In this document: positions 54,051 to 63,473 of the stretch, one piece after another | Layout of the letters: every line of letters begins with the position of its first letter | Position numbering within the stretch: position 1 is the stretch's first letter | Assembly: GCA_949287095.1 (NCBI GenBank) | Contig: CASEFA010000006.1 | Coordinates: 1-64,000 of the forward strand | Source of the DNA: an uncultured Bacillota bacterium | GTDB taxonomy: Bacteria; Bacillota; Clostridia; Peptostreptococcales; Anaerovoracaceae | DNA: 64,000 bases | Direction of reading: 5' to 3' | Program-made: the position numbers and the translations under genes | The notes under the pieces: generated by a model | Told to the model about the DNA's origin: nothing | The model's input: only the letters and a program-made list of their open reading frames with translations | The model's database searches: none

Positions 54051-54653
54051 ATGCTGGTAATCGGACTTACGGGCGGCAGCGGATCGGGGAAATCCACCGC
54101 TGCCGGCTTTATACGGGAAAAGGGAATAAAGGTAATCGATGCGGACGTTATCGCACGGAAAATAACCGAAAAAGGCAGTCCGGCTCTCTCTGAGCTCGTT
54201 TCCGCATTCGGAGGGGAAATACTCCTTTCGGACGGAAACCTCGACAGACGGGCCATGGCGGACAGGATATTTGCGGATAAAGACGCAAGAAACATCCTGG
54301 AGTCAATAGTGACAAAAGGTGTAGTAGAGAGAATCGGCGAGTTAATAGAGGCGGAACGCCGCGCCGGAACACCTGCCCTCGTCATAGACGCGCCTACACT
54401 CTTTGAGACGGGGGCGGATTCCCTCTGCGACGTCGTATGGCTTGTGACAGCTCCGGAAGAAACGAGGCTTGAAAGACTTTCCGAAAGGGACGGCATTTCG
54501 GCAGAAAGTATCCGGGCGAGAATGGCCGGTCAGTTTTCCGACGAGGAAAAAGCCGCACGGTCAGACGTTGTTATAGAAAATGATTCAAACCTTGAAAATT
54601 TAAGATATAAAGTGGAATGTCTCCTGAAAAACACAATTAATATGCAAAATTAG
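54051..54653 (+). CDS. coaE: Dephospho-CoA kinase
   Basis: Last step of coenzyme A synthesis. 200 residues from ATG 54051, which follows AAAGGATAG; an earlier in-frame ATG at 54033 has no ribosome binding site. P-loop GLTGGSGSGKST, DADVIARK, APTLFETGADSLCDVVWLV and the lid region RLSERDGIS. The C-terminus is normal. Follows polA by 34 bases. Confidence 0.95.
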   Translation: MLVIGLTGGSGSGKSTAAGFIREKGIKVIDADVIARKITEKGSPALSELVSAFGGEILLSDGNLDRRAMADRIFADKDARNILESIVTKGVVERIGELIEAERRAGTPALVIDAPTLFETGADSLCDVVWLVTAPEETRLERLSERDGISAESIRARMAGQFSDEEKAARSDVVIENDSNLENLRYKVECLLKNTINMQN

Positions 54654-54656
54654 TGC

Positions 54657-54684
54657 TTGAAATTTCCCGGGATTATGGTAATAT
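54657..54684 (+). promoter_or_regulatory. Promoter of tRNA-Leu(GAG)
   Basis: TTGAAA (54657-54662), 16-bp spacer, TAATAT (54679-54684), starting right after coaE. Confidence 0.55.
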
Positions 54685-54721
54685 ATATAACTGTGGCCGG
54701 TAAAAACCGGGCACGTAATAT

Positions 54722-54803
54722 GCGGCCGTGGCGGAATGGCAGACGCGTACGTTTGAGGGGCGTATGGGCAACCGTGCTGGTTCGAGTCCAGTCGGCCGCA
54801 CCA
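54722..54803 (+). tRNA. tRNA-Leu (anticodon GAG)
   Basis: Acceptor GCGGCCG (54722-54728) pairs with CGGCCGC (54793-54799), followed by A and an encoded CCA. Anticodon stem TACGT/GCGTA with loop TTGAGGG; anticodon GAG at 54755-54757. T arm GCTGG-TTCGAGT-CCAGT. The variable arm is short for a class II tRNA (GGGCAACC), giving 82 nt in total. Reads CUC and CUU. Confidence 0.93.
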
Positions 54804-54805
54804 CT

Positions 54806-54836
54806 TATCCGAATCCTTAGGGGTTCGGATTTTTCG
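54806..54836 (+). terminator. Terminator of tRNA-Leu(GAG)
   Basis: ATCCGAA (54807-54813) with TTCGGAT (54824-54830), followed by TTTT; 3 bases after the encoded CCA. Confidence 0.85.
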
Positions 54837-54854
54837 TTATACTGACAGGACAAT

Positions 54855-56147
54855 ATGATTACGCGTGAATCTGATATGGGTGAAAGGGAAATCTCTGTTT
54901 TCAGAAACAGAAGCTACGTGCTTCTCATATTTTCAAATATATTCAACCGCTTCGGTGATTCCATAGACGCAATTGTTTTCACATGGCTCACTTATGATCT
55001 TACAGGAAGCGCTTCCTTCAGCGCTATCGTCTTTGCCGCAAACAGATTTCCAACAGTCATACTCCAGCCTGTAGCAGGAGTCCTCATAGAGAGAAAGCGA
55101 AAGAAATATATAATGGCGGCAGCAGATGTGATGCGCGCGTCACTGGCCGGCTACATACTCGTTCGTCTGATTACAGGAGTACCTGCACCGGCGGAAATGA
55201 TTACAGTCACATTTCTCATTTCAACGGTGGAATCATTCCGTCAGCCGGCAGGCTACAGCATACTTCCTTCCATAATAGATAAAAGCATGTATTCAAAAGC
55301 CGTCTCATACCAGTCCGGAATCAGCAGCGCGGCTGAACTTGCAGGCATGGGTGCGGCGGGAGTTCTCATCGGATTCGCAGGAAATGCAGGCGCAGTTGCC
55401 GTTGACGTGGCCATGTTCGCATTATCTGCATTATTCCTCATATTCATGAAAACCGGTGAAAGAAGATCGGGCTCAGAGAACAAAATGTCATACGTAAGGT
55501 TTGTGTCAGACCTGAAAGAGGGAGTGTACGGGATAAAACAGAGCAGAGTGCTGAGTTACCTGCTTATACTTGTCATTATTTTAAACGCACTCCTGACTCC
55601 GTTCAATGCACTGCAGGCTGCTATGGTCAGTGAGATACTGCACAGCGATGAAACGATGCTGTCAGTCAGCGGGGCAGCCGTCAGTATAGGGATGATAACC
55701 GGCGCCGCATTATATCCGACAGTTTCGAAATACATGACTAAAAGACATATGCTCATAGTCGGAACGGTAATGTGCAGCATGATGTACCTGGGGAATATTT
55801 TCATAGGCGCGTTTTTTACCGGATCCGCGGGATTATATCCGGCAGAAGCTGTACTCATGATGACGACAGGCGCCGCCATTGCTGTTGTTAATACGTTTTC
55901 AAACGTCGAGATTCTGAACACCTGCAGACAGGAAATGCTCTCCAGGGTGAACGGACTTGTGGGAAGTGCGTGTTCCCTGGCGACGCCTCTTACGTCTGCG
56001 GCGGTCTCAGTACTGATATCCAGGATTCCGATTGACATGTTTTTTATCGTATGCGGCATTCTCGTTTTTGTTACCGGTGCGGTGATGTTCAGCCGAAAGC
56101 TTATGCCGGAGGAGTATATGGAAAAGGGAGAAAGTAAAGTCCGTTAA
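54855..56147 (+). CDS. MFS transporter
   Basis: 430 residues with about 12 hydrophobic segments. The start (ISVFRNRSYVLLIFSNIFNRFGDSIDAIVF) and PTVILQPVAGVLIERKRKKYIM after helix 2 are typical of DHA3-like (MFS_3) drug or metabolite exporters; IEILNTCRQEMLSRVNGL is the late-loop motif like GRV. ATG 54855 has AGGA close by; ATG 54876 is an alternative. It lies between two tRNA-Leu genes and behind a terminator, and interrupts what would otherwise be a tRNA pair before yajC, so later insertion is plausible. The substrate is unknown. Confidence 0.85.
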   Translation: MITRESDMGEREISVFRNRSYVLLIFSNIFNRFGDSIDAIVFTWLTYDLTGSASFSAIVFAANRFPTVILQPVAGVLIERKRKKYIMAAADVMRASLAGYILVRLITGVPAPAEMITVTFLISTVESFRQPAGYSILPSIIDKSMYSKAVSYQSGISSAAELAGMGAAGVLIGFAGNAGAVAVDVAMFALSALFLIFMKTGERRSGSENKMSYVRFVSDLKEGVYGIKQSRVLSYLLILVIILNALLTPFNALQAAMVSEILHSDETMLSVSGAAVSIGMITGAALYPTVSKYMTKRHMLIVGTVMCSMMYLGNIFIGAFFTGSAGLYPAEAVLMMTTGAAIAVVNTFSNVEILNTCRQEMLSRVNGLVGSACSLATPLTSAAVSVLISRIPIDMFFIVCGILVFVTGAVMFSRKLMPEEYMEKGESKVR

Positions 56148-56183
56148 GACAGACCGGAAGACGCGCCTTTTTTACTTCCCGCC

Positions 56184-56213
56184 TTGACGTATAAGGCTTA
56201 CGTATGCTAAAAT
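56184..56213 (+). promoter_or_regulatory. Promoter of tRNA-Leu(CAA)
   Basis: TTGACG (56184-56189), 18-bp spacer, TAAAAT (56208-56213) with an extended TG (TATGCTAAAAT). Confidence 0.65.
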
Positions 56214-56227
56214 GTTTCTTGCCATTT

Positions 56228-56314
56228 GCCGGCGTGATGGAACTGGCAGACGTGCGGGATTCAAAATCCCGTGGTGGCAACACCGTATGGGTTCGACCCC
56301 CATCGCCGGCACCA
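56228..56314 (+). tRNA. tRNA-Leu (anticodon CAA)
   Basis: Acceptor GCCGGCG (56228-56234) pairs with CGCCGGC (56304-56310), then A and CCA (56312-56314). Anticodon stem CGGGA/TCCCG with loop TTCAAAA; anticodon CAA at 56262-56264. Long variable arm GGTGGCAACACC typical of class II tRNA-Leu. Reads UUG. Confidence 0.95.
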
Positions 56315-56368
56315 GTTTGAGAACAGAACGGATTTTGTTCAATCCGGGAATTTTAGGAGGATTTGACT

Positions 56369-56860
56369 ATGCAAGGATTAGGAGCGCAGATTTTCATTTT
56401 AGTTATCTTTATTCTTATCATGTACTTCCTGCTTATCAGACCGCAGAAGAAAAAAGAAAAGCAGATTAACGACATGAGAAACAGCATCCAGGTTGGCGAT
56501 GAGATCGTTACAATTGGAGGAATCTGCGGAAAGGTTGTAAAGACTAAGGAAGATTCTATCGTTATCCAGGTAGGCGCAGATAAGGTTAAGTTTGAGATGA
56601 AGCGCTGGTCCGTATCTTCCGTGGAGAAGAAGGGAAGCTCCAAGCCTGAAAGGGCAGAGAAAGAAGAAACAGAAACCAAGAAGCCTTCTCCTAAGAGACT
56701 GAGAAAGTCGGAGAAGAAAGCTGAAGAACCTGCCGAAGAAAAAGCCGAGAAAGCTGAAGCTCATGAGGAGATTAAAGAAGATGCTCCTAATGTGGTTGAG
56801 GCTCCTGCAGAGACTGTTGAAACAGGTGATGCAGAAAACGCTGATTCTGAAGAGAAGTAG
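56369..56860 (+). CDS. yajC: Preprotein translocase subunit YajC
   Basis: Small membrane partner of SecDF. 163 residues from ATG 56369 with AGGAGG 8 bases upstream; a TTG two codons earlier is less likely. One membrane helix (IFILVIFILIMYFLLIRPQKKK) and the YajC signature QVGDEIVTIGGICGKVV. Residues 90-163 are an unusually long Glu/Lys/Ala-rich tail (EEPAEEKAEKAEAHEEIKED) absent in E. coli. secDF follows with its own promoter after a terminator. Confidence 0.93.
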   Translation: MQGLGAQIFILVIFILIMYFLLIRPQKKKEKQINDMRNSIQVGDEIVTIGGICGKVVKTKEDSIVIQVGADKVKFEMKRWSVSSVEKKGSSKPERAEKEETETKKPSPKRLRKSEKKAEEPAEEKAEKAEAHEEIKEDAPNVVEAPAETVETGDAENADSEEK

Positions 56861-56884
56861 TTCAGCTGCTAAAGTTGCTGAATG

Positions 56885-56916
56885 GCTCCCTAAAACAGGG
56901 AGCTTTACTACTTTTT
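56885..56916 (+). terminator. Terminator between yajC and secDF
   Basis: GCTCCCT (56885-56891) with AGGGAGC (56897-56903), followed by TTT and then a CTTTTT run at 56911-56916. Confidence 0.75.
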
Positions 56917-56918
56917 GG

Positions 56919-56947
56919 TTGATGAAAGCCTGAAAAAGTAGTACAAT
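56919..56947 (+). promoter_or_regulatory. Promoter of secDF-rel
   Basis: TTGATG (56919-56924), 17-bp spacer, TACAAT (56942-56947), 63 bases before the secDF ATG. Confidence 0.6.
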
Positions 56948-57010
56948 TAAAGTTATTATAAAATGCCGTTATTTTGGGCAAAAATCAACTTACAGAGGTG
57001 GACATTGACA

Positions 57011-59233
57011 ATGAACCTTAAACTGAAAAAATTTCTGGCAGGTCTCGTGGTAATAGCCGTACTGTTCGGCTGGTATATTACGGTTTTTGGCATTGGACCT
57101 GTAGGCAATATCAAGGAAGTCATGAAATTCGGTCTTGATATCAACGGAGGCGTTTATGTCGTTATGGAGGCAGATACGGATGCGACCGGATCTGAGCTTG
57201 CGGACCTTATGGACCAGACCAGAGCCGTACTCAATAATCGTGTAAACGCCATGGGTATATCTGAAGCGACAGTTTCTCTTGAAGGAGAGAAAAGACTCAG
57301 AGTAGAGCTTCCGGGCGTAGATGACCCTGAAGAAGCTATAGAGCAGATAGGAAGAACGGCTAAGCTGAGATTCCTCCTTGCTGACGGAACAGAGGTACTG
57401 AGCGGAACGGATATAAAGAAAGCCGGCATAGACACTGACCCGACCCACGGCGGTTATCTCGTTACTCTGGAGTTTACATCCGAAGGTACTGAAAAGTTTA
57501 CAGAGGCTACTACAAAGGCTTCAGCCGGTGAGGTAACGTCCGCCATAGATGGAGTTTCGGATAATGCGATAGTCATTATGCTTGATGATGAAATCGTAAC
57601 GGCTCCTACGTGTTCGGAGCCGATTTATCAGTCTACCTGTACGATCACAACCCCTAACGGCGGTTATGCACAGGAAGATGCATCCAATACCGCGGCGCTG
57701 ATTAACGGAGGAGCGCTTCCTCTGGATCTTCATGAGGTTGAGTCATCCGTTCAGACTGCAACCATAGGTACAGATGCTCTCGATAAGAGTATAATTGCCG
57801 GTCTTATAGGTCTTGCTATTATATTTATCCTTATGATTGCAATGTATAATATCCTCGGATTTATGGCGGATATTGCACTTCTGCTCTACGTCGTAATCGT
57901 CCTTTGGATAATGGCGGGACTGGGAAGTGTTCTGACTCTGCCTGGCATAGCAGGTATAATTCTTTCCATAGGTATGGCCGTTGACGCCAATGTAATCATA
58001 TTTGCACGTATCAGAGAAGAAATCGCTGCGGGAAAAACCATAAGAGTTGCAGTGGCACAGGGCTTTAAGAGGGCGGTGGTTACAGTTCTCGATGCACAGA
58101 TAACGACGCTTATCGCATCAGTAGTCCTTTATGAGATAGGTTCAACTTCAGTAAAGGGTTTTGCTCTGACGCTCATGATAGGTATAATCGTAAGCATATT
58201 CACGGCGGTATTCGTTACACAGCTGCTCATGGGATTTGTCGCTAACAGCAGAACATTCGCGAAGAACAAGTACTTCGGTATCAACGAAGACGGAACTCAG
58301 AAGGTGTTCGTAAAGAAGCAGTTCGGCTTTATGAACATGAGGAAGTTCACTTACTGTCTCAGCGCAGGAATCCTCATTCTCGGTATAATATTTGCCGGAG
58401 TAAGAGGCTTCAACTACGGAATCGACTTTACCGGCGGAACTATGCTTCAGATTGACATGGGACAGAAGGTATCCACAGACGATGTAGTGGACGCTCTCGG
58501 CGAGTTCGACCTGGATCCTTCCGTTGTACTGGCAGGAGAAGACGAGAATCAGGTTATAATAAAAACAATCGAAGCTCTTGATAACGAAGAAAGAGCCGAG
58601 GTTATCAGCGTTCTCGGCGACAAGTTCGGAATAACGGAGGAAGACGTTCTGGCTTCGGAACAGTTCGGACCATCTGTCGGAGACGAACTTAAGATGAATG
58701 CGGTTAAATCCGTACTTATCGCAGCAGTCGGCATGCTTATATACGTGGGTATAAGATTTAAATCATGGAAATATGGCGTAACATCCATTATGGGAGTAGT
58801 CCACGACGCTCTGGTGGTTCTTGCGTTTTACGCCATCTTCGGAATAACCATCAATAACCCGTTCATTGCAGGTATACTTACTGTTGTAGGATATTCAATC
58901 AACGATACTATCGTAATATTCGACAGAATAAGAGAGAACAGACAGCTTTATAAGAAGCAGCCTCTCGGACAGACTATCGATATGAGTATAAACCAGACGT
59001 TGAATAGATCCATTATGACGTCGCTTACGACTCTCATCGTAATGGTACCTATGACTATCATGGTTTCTACTTCCATAAGAGAGTTCGTAATTCCGCTTAT
59101 GGTGGGAGTAGTGGTAGGAACATATTCTTCCATATTCCTCTGCAGCCCGCTGCTTTATGAAATAAGCAAGAACGAAGGCGTGTCGAAATACGTGGCATCC
59201 ACGAAGAAGAACGGTAAAAAGAAGGAAAAGTAA
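57011..59233 (+). CDS. secDF: Fused protein-export membrane protein SecDF
   Basis: Proton-driven factor assisting late translocation. 740 residues: SecD part (1 to about 435) with FGLDINGGVYVVMEAD, the periplasmic domain, and GLSIGMAVDANVIIFARIREE; SecF part (about 445-740) with NYGIDFTGGTMLQIDM and VVGYSINDTIVIFDRIREN. SecD and SecF are separate in many bacteria; the fusion occurs in Bacilli and some Clostridia. Start at 57011 follows GAGGTGG. The frame extends upstream to 56963 but without a ribosome binding site. rel follows 3 bases after. Confidence 0.95.
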   Translation: MNLKLKKFLAGLVVIAVLFGWYITVFGIGPVGNIKEVMKFGLDINGGVYVVMEADTDATGSELADLMDQTRAVLNNRVNAMGISEATVSLEGEKRLRVELPGVDDPEEAIEQIGRTAKLRFLLADGTEVLSGTDIKKAGIDTDPTHGGYLVTLEFTSEGTEKFTEATTKASAGEVTSAIDGVSDNAIVIMLDDEIVTAPTCSEPIYQSTCTITTPNGGYAQEDASNTAALINGGALPLDLHEVESSVQTATIGTDALDKSIIAGLIGLAIIFILMIAMYNILGFMADIALLLYVVIVLWIMAGLGSVLTLPGIAGIILSIGMAVDANVIIFARIREEIAAGKTIRVAVAQGFKRAVVTVLDAQITTLIASVVLYEIGSTSVKGFALTLMIGIIVSIFTAVFVTQLLMGFVANSRTFAKNKYFGINEDGTQKVFVKKQFGFMNMRKFTYCLSAGILILGIIFAGVRGFNYGIDFTGGTMLQIDMGQKVSTDDVVDALGEFDLDPSVVLAGEDENQVIIKTIEALDNEERAEVISVLGDKFGITEEDVLASEQFGPSVGDELKMNAVKSVLIAAVGMLIYVGIRFKSWKYGVTSIMGVVHDALVVLAFYAIFGITINNPFIAGILTVVGYSINDTIVIFDRIRENRQLYKKQPLGQTIDMSINQTLNRSIMTSLTTLIVMVPMTIMVSTSIREFVIPLMVGVVVGTYSSIFLCSPLLYEISKNEGVSKYVASTKKNGKKKEK

Positions 59234-59236
59234 TCC

Positions 59237-61441
59237 ATGTTGACCAAAGAGCAGTTTTTAGATGAGCTACTGAAATTTAATACGGGCTATGACACCGATT
59301 TAATCGGAAAGGCCTACGACAAGGCGAAAATGCTTCACGAAGGGCAGTTCAGAAAGAGCGGAGAGCCATATTTCATTCACCCTATAGCTGTAGCGATAAT
59401 TCTCGCCGGCCTCGGTATGGACGAGGAGACTATAGTCGGAGGTCTGCTTCACGATGTGGTTGAGGACACCGAATACACCCGTCAGATGCTCGTTGACGAC
59501 TTTGGCGAAGAGGTTGCTCTTCTGGTCGACGGCGTAACCAAACTGGGCGCCATAAAGTTTGACACTAAGGAGGAAGCTCAGGCGGAGAGCCTGAGAAAGA
59601 TGTTCCTGGCCATGTCCAAGGACATCAGAGTTCTGATTATTAAGCTTGCCGACAGGCTGCATAACATGAGGACTGCTCAGTACTGGCCTCCTCACAAGCA
59701 GATAGAAAAATCCCAGGAGACTCTGGACATATACGCTCCTCTTGCAAGCCGCCTGGGTATTTATACCGTTAAGTTCGAGCTTGAGGACATAGCCTTCTCA
59801 TACCTTCATCCCGAAGAATATAAAACTCTCAGTAAAGAGGTCGAAGAGAAGAAGGAACAGCGGGAGCAGACCATCGCTCACGTCATAGAAGAGATAAAGG
59901 AAGCGCTGGATCAGATGAAGATGAAGTACGACATCTACGGGAGATCCAAACACCTTTACAGTATATACAGGAAGATGACCCTTCAGCATAAACAGCTTGA
60001 CGAGATATTCGACCTTACGGCCGTCAGGGTTATAGTTGAATCGGTAAAGGACTGCTACGCCGTCTTAGGCCAGGTCCACACCATGTGGAAGCCTATTCCG
60101 GGCAGATTCAAGGACTATATCGCCATGCCTAAGCCTAACATGTACCAGTCCCTTCACACCACAGTCTTAGGTGACGGCGGCGAGCCTTTCGAAATTCAGA
60201 TAAGAACATACGAAATGCACAGAGTCGCAGAATACGGTATCGCTGCTCACTGGAAATATAAGGAGGGCAAGTCCGGTTCAGGTCAGGACACGGAGGAGAT
60301 GAAGCTGGCCTGGCTCAGGCAGACTCTGGAATGGCAGAAAGATCTTAATGATCCGAAGGAGTTTATGGAGACTCTGAAGATGGACCTCTTTGCCAGTCAG
60401 GTATTCGTATTTACGCCAAAGGGAGAGGTCATAGATCTTCCTGCAGGCTCCACACCCCTCGACTTTGCATTCAAAATTCACACTGAGGTTGGATGCAAGT
60501 GCGTAGGCGCCAAGGTTAACGGCAAAATGGTCACCATAGACCACGTTCTCAATAACGGAGACATAGTCGAGATAGTTACGTCCTCCAATTCCAGCGGCCC
60601 CAGCGTGGACTGGCTTAAGATTGCAAAGAGCTCAACGGCCAGAACCAAGATCCGTCAGTGGCTGAAAAAGCAGAGCCAGCCTGACGATATCGCAAGGGGC
60701 AAGGACGCTCTCGATAAGTTCGTAAGAAAAAAGGGATACGACCCTCAGCTTATAGAAAAGAGCGCATGGCTCACAAGGGCCATGAAGGAGCTTAACATCT
60801 CCACCATGAACGAGCTCTATATCCAGATTAGCAAGGGCGGCTCCCTTCTGAGTAAATACGCCAATCTTCTCTTTACCTACTACAATGAAGCGGTAGCAGC
60901 TGAGCAGAAGAAGGAAGAGGAGAAAGAACGGGCTATATTCTCTCAGGAAAAGAAGAAGGAGACGAAACCTGCAAGAAGAAACGACGACAATCCGGGAATC
61001 GTTGTAAAGGGCATGGATAATCTGATGATAAGAATCGCCAGATGCTGCAACCCTGTTCCGGGAGACGACATAGTCGGCTTCATCACAAAGGGCAGGGGAA
61101 TTTCCGTTCACAGAAAGGACTGCTCCAACATCACATCCCTTCCGGAGGAGGAGAAGGCCAGATTCATAGATGTTGAGTGGGAGGACCTTAAGGTCGGCAA
61201 GGAATACGATGCGGAAATCATCTTAAACGGCATAGACAGGAGAGGCCTCTTCTCAGACATATCCAGAGCCTGCGAAGATATGGACGTGGATCTTACCGGC
61301 GTCAACGCCAAGGCAACGAGAGACGGCGACGCCACCATGACCCTTACTGTCAAGATTTCCAGCACCCAGCAGATGCAGAAGGTACTAAGGACCCTGAGAA
61401 ATATCGAAGGTGTAACCAGCGTATACAGAGCCAGGTCGTAG
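59237..61441 (+). CDS. Bifunctional (p)ppGpp synthetase/hydrolase Rel (RSH)
   Basis: 734 residues with the full RSH set: HD hydrolase (LLHDVVEDTEYTRQM), synthetase (YGRSKHLYSIYRKM, DLTAVRVIVESVKDCYAVLG, PGRFKDYIAMPKPNMYQSLHTTV), TGS (FVFTPKGEVIDLPAGSTPLDFAFKIHT), a Cys-containing helical region and a C-terminal ACT. The RFKD motif instead of EXDD and the intact HD indicate a bifunctional Rel enzyme, the usual single long RSH of Bacillota. Starts 3 bases after secDF. Confidence 0.95.
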   Translation: MLTKEQFLDELLKFNTGYDTDLIGKAYDKAKMLHEGQFRKSGEPYFIHPIAVAIILAGLGMDEETIVGGLLHDVVEDTEYTRQMLVDDFGEEVALLVDGVTKLGAIKFDTKEEAQAESLRKMFLAMSKDIRVLIIKLADRLHNMRTAQYWPPHKQIEKSQETLDIYAPLASRLGIYTVKFELEDIAFSYLHPEEYKTLSKEVEEKKEQREQTIAHVIEEIKEALDQMKMKYDIYGRSKHLYSIYRKMTLQHKQLDEIFDLTAVRVIVESVKDCYAVLGQVHTMWKPIPGRFKDYIAMPKPNMYQSLHTTVLGDGGEPFEIQIRTYEMHRVAEYGIAAHWKYKEGKSGSGQDTEEMKLAWLRQTLEWQKDLNDPKEFMETLKMDLFASQVFVFTPKGEVIDLPAGSTPLDFAFKIHTEVGCKCVGAKVNGKMVTIDHVLNNGDIVEIVTSSNSSGPSVDWLKIAKSSTARTKIRQWLKKQSQPDDIARGKDALDKFVRKKGYDPQLIEKSAWLTRAMKELNISTMNELYIQISKGGSLLSKYANLLFTYYNEAVAAEQKKEEEKERAIFSQEKKKETKPARRNDDNPGIVVKGMDNLMIRIARCCNPVPGDDIVGFITKGRGISVHRKDCSNITSLPEEEKARFIDVEWEDLKVGKEYDAEIILNGIDRRGLFSDISRACEDMDVDLTGVNAKATRDGDATMTLTVKISSTQQMQKVLRTLRNIEGVTSVYRARS

Positions 61442-61477
61442 GAACTTATTAAGTGCGGCCTGAATTCAGGAGAAAAG

Positions 61478-62098
61478 ATGCTTAACGTTAAATCATACAT
61501 CACGGGCCCTCTGGGCGTGAATACATACCTGGGATACGACGAGACAAAAAAAGCTTTCATCGTAGATCCTGGCGGATATTCGGAAAAAATTACAGATTAC
61601 ATCAGAGAGAACGGTCTTGAGCCGGAGTATATCATACTTACTCACGGACATGCGGATCACATAGGAGGAGTTGCAGCCTTTAAAGAGGCATTTCCTGCGA
61701 TTAAAGTAATTGCATACGAGGATGAGAAGCAGATGCTTGCAGACCCTTACATAAACTCTTCCATGGATATACTGAGAAAACCCATAACGGTCGAAGCCGA
61801 TATATTCGTTACAGACAGAGAAAATCTTACGGTTGGAGATACGGAGCTTACTTTCGTTCATACTCCCGGTCATACAAAGGGTGGAATGTGTATAATTGCA
61901 CCGGGCTGCATATTCAGCGGCGACACCCTGTTCAGAGCTTCTATCGGAAGGACGGACTTTTACGGCGGAGATTTCGGAGAGATCGTCGATTCCATAAGGA
62001 ACAGGCTGTTCTGCCTGCCGGACGACACGATAGTCTACCCGGGACACATGGGCGTTACGAACATAGAATACGAAAAGAGGAATAATCCTTTTGTATAA
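61478..62098 (+). CDS. MBL-fold metal-dependent hydrolase (glyoxalase II-like)
   Basis: 206 residues. Zinc site THGHADHIGG, a second His in VHTPGHTKGGMC, and Asp in FSGDTLFRASIGRTDF. The arrangement matches the small hydroxyacylglutathione hydrolase-like MBL group that often follows rel in Clostridia. Clostridia usually lack glutathione, so the substrate is uncertain. It overlaps hemZ by 8 bases. Confidence 0.88.
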   Translation: MLNVKSYITGPLGVNTYLGYDETKKAFIVDPGGYSEKITDYIRENGLEPEYIILTHGHADHIGGVAAFKEAFPAIKVIAYEDEKQMLADPYINSSMDILRKPITVEADIFVTDRENLTVGDTELTFVHTPGHTKGGMCIIAPGCIFSGDTLFRASIGRTDFYGGDFGEIVDSIRNRLFCLPDDTIVYPGHMGVTNIEYEKRNNPFV

Positions 62099-63473
62099 AA
62101 TAAGGATAAGGAATTTTGAAAAGAAAAATCTCATAGACGAGCTTATTCAGGTCTTTCTGAGACCGTCGGAGTACGAGATTACGGACGGCACAGATGATGC
62201 TGCCTCAGGAGATGAGATTCTCACCTTTAACGGAGACGGAAATCTGGACCGCGACGGAATCAAGAGAGAGGTATACGAAAAGCTTTCCCGGATTACAGGA
62301 CTTAAACCGGAGTGGGGAATTCTCACCGGCATAAGGCCTGTTAAGCTGTGCTCGGAGCTCTTTGACAGAACCGGAAATCTCGACGAGGTAAAACGGATTT
62401 TCAGGGAAGTCTACCTGCTTTCCGAGGACAAGACGGAAGATGTTACGAAGATGTACCTCTATCAGAAGAAATTTGCAGGAAAGGCTCCGGATAAGTCAGC
62501 GTGCGTATATATAGGAATACCGTTCTGTCCGACCAGATGTCTTTACTGCTCATTCGCCTCCAATCAGGTGGCGGATTCTGAGATCGCAAGGTACCTGACG
62601 GCTCTTCTAAAGGAAGTCCGCCGGGTCGGAAGGAGAATGAAGGATACCGGCATGTATACCGAAAGCCTTTACATAGGCGGAGGAACGCCTACGACTTTGT
62701 CGGCGGAGCAGCTTGAGAGTCTTATGGACGAAATAAGGAATTCCTTTGACCTGTCAGGACTGAGAGAATATACCGTGGAAGCCGGAAGACCGGATACCAT
62801 AACGGACGAAAAGCTTCAGGCGATTCGAAGCGGCGGCGCAGACAGGATAAGCATAAATCCTCAGTCCATGAAGAAAAGGACCCTTGAGCTTATAGGAAGG
62901 AGCCACAGCCCGGAGGATATCGTAAGGGCTTTTGAAACGGCAAAGAGCTTCGGATTTAAAAGCATAAACGCCGATATTATAGCGGGACTTCCGGAGGAGG
63001 ACGTAACTGACTTTACGGATACCCTTACCCAGGTTATGAACCTTGACGCCGACAATATAACAGTCCACTGCCTGGCCGTAAAGCGGGCGTCGAGGCTCAT
63101 AGAGGAGGATCCCGATTTTCACTACAGACAGGGAGAGACGGTGGGCAGAATGCTTGCCGGAAGCCGCAGGATTCTGACGGAAGCAGGGTTCAGACCGTAC
63201 TACCTCTACAGGCAGAAGCACATGGCCGGAGCGGGTGAAAACACCGGATGGTGCAGGCCGGGAACGGAAGGCATATACAACATGCGGATTATGGACGAGC
63301 ATCAGAGCAACATAGCTTTAGGTGCCGGAGGAATATCCAAGATATATTATCCTGCGGAAAACAGGCTCGAGAGAGTGGCCAATGTCACTAATTACGAGCA
63401 GTATATAGACCGCATTGACGAGATGATAAAGCGCAAGGAAGACAATATTTTTACGGAGGTTGAGAAATGGTGA
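62091..63473 (+). CDS. hemZ: Coproporphyrinogen dehydrogenase-like radical SAM protein HemZ
   Basis: 460 residues, TTG start after AAAAGAGG within the end of the previous gene. An N-terminal extension of about 150 residues carries the HemZ-specific part ([11 protein letters not shown]). The radical SAM cluster is [12 protein letters not shown] (CX3CX2C), followed by [15 protein letters not shown] and EAGRPDTI. HemZ in Bacillota belongs to the HemN/HemW-like proteins; oxidase activity is not proven for all. It overlaps hisS by 7 bases. The conserved hemZ-hisS order supports the name. Confidence 0.9.
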   Translation: MYKIRIRNFEKKNLIDELIQVFLRPSEYEITDGTDDAASGDEILTFNGDGNLDRDGIKREVYEKLSRITGLKPEWGILTGIRPVKLCSELFDRTGNLDEVKRIFREVYLLSEDKTEDVTKMYLYQKKFAGKAPDKSACVYIGIPFCPTRCLYCSFASNQVADSEIARYLTALLKEVRRVGRRMKDTGMYTESLYIGGGTPTTLSAEQLESLMDEIRNSFDLSGLREYTVEAGRPDTITDEKLQAIRSGGADRISINPQSMKKRTLELIGRSHSPEDIVRAFETAKSFGFKSINADIIAGLPEEDVTDFTDTLTQVMNLDADNITVHCLAVKRASRLIEEDPDFHYRQGETVGRMLAGSRRILTEAGFRPYYLYRQKHMAGAGENTGWCRPGTEGIYNMRIMDEHQSNIALGAGGISKIYYPAENRLERVANVTNYEQYIDRIDEMIKRKEDNIFTEVEKW

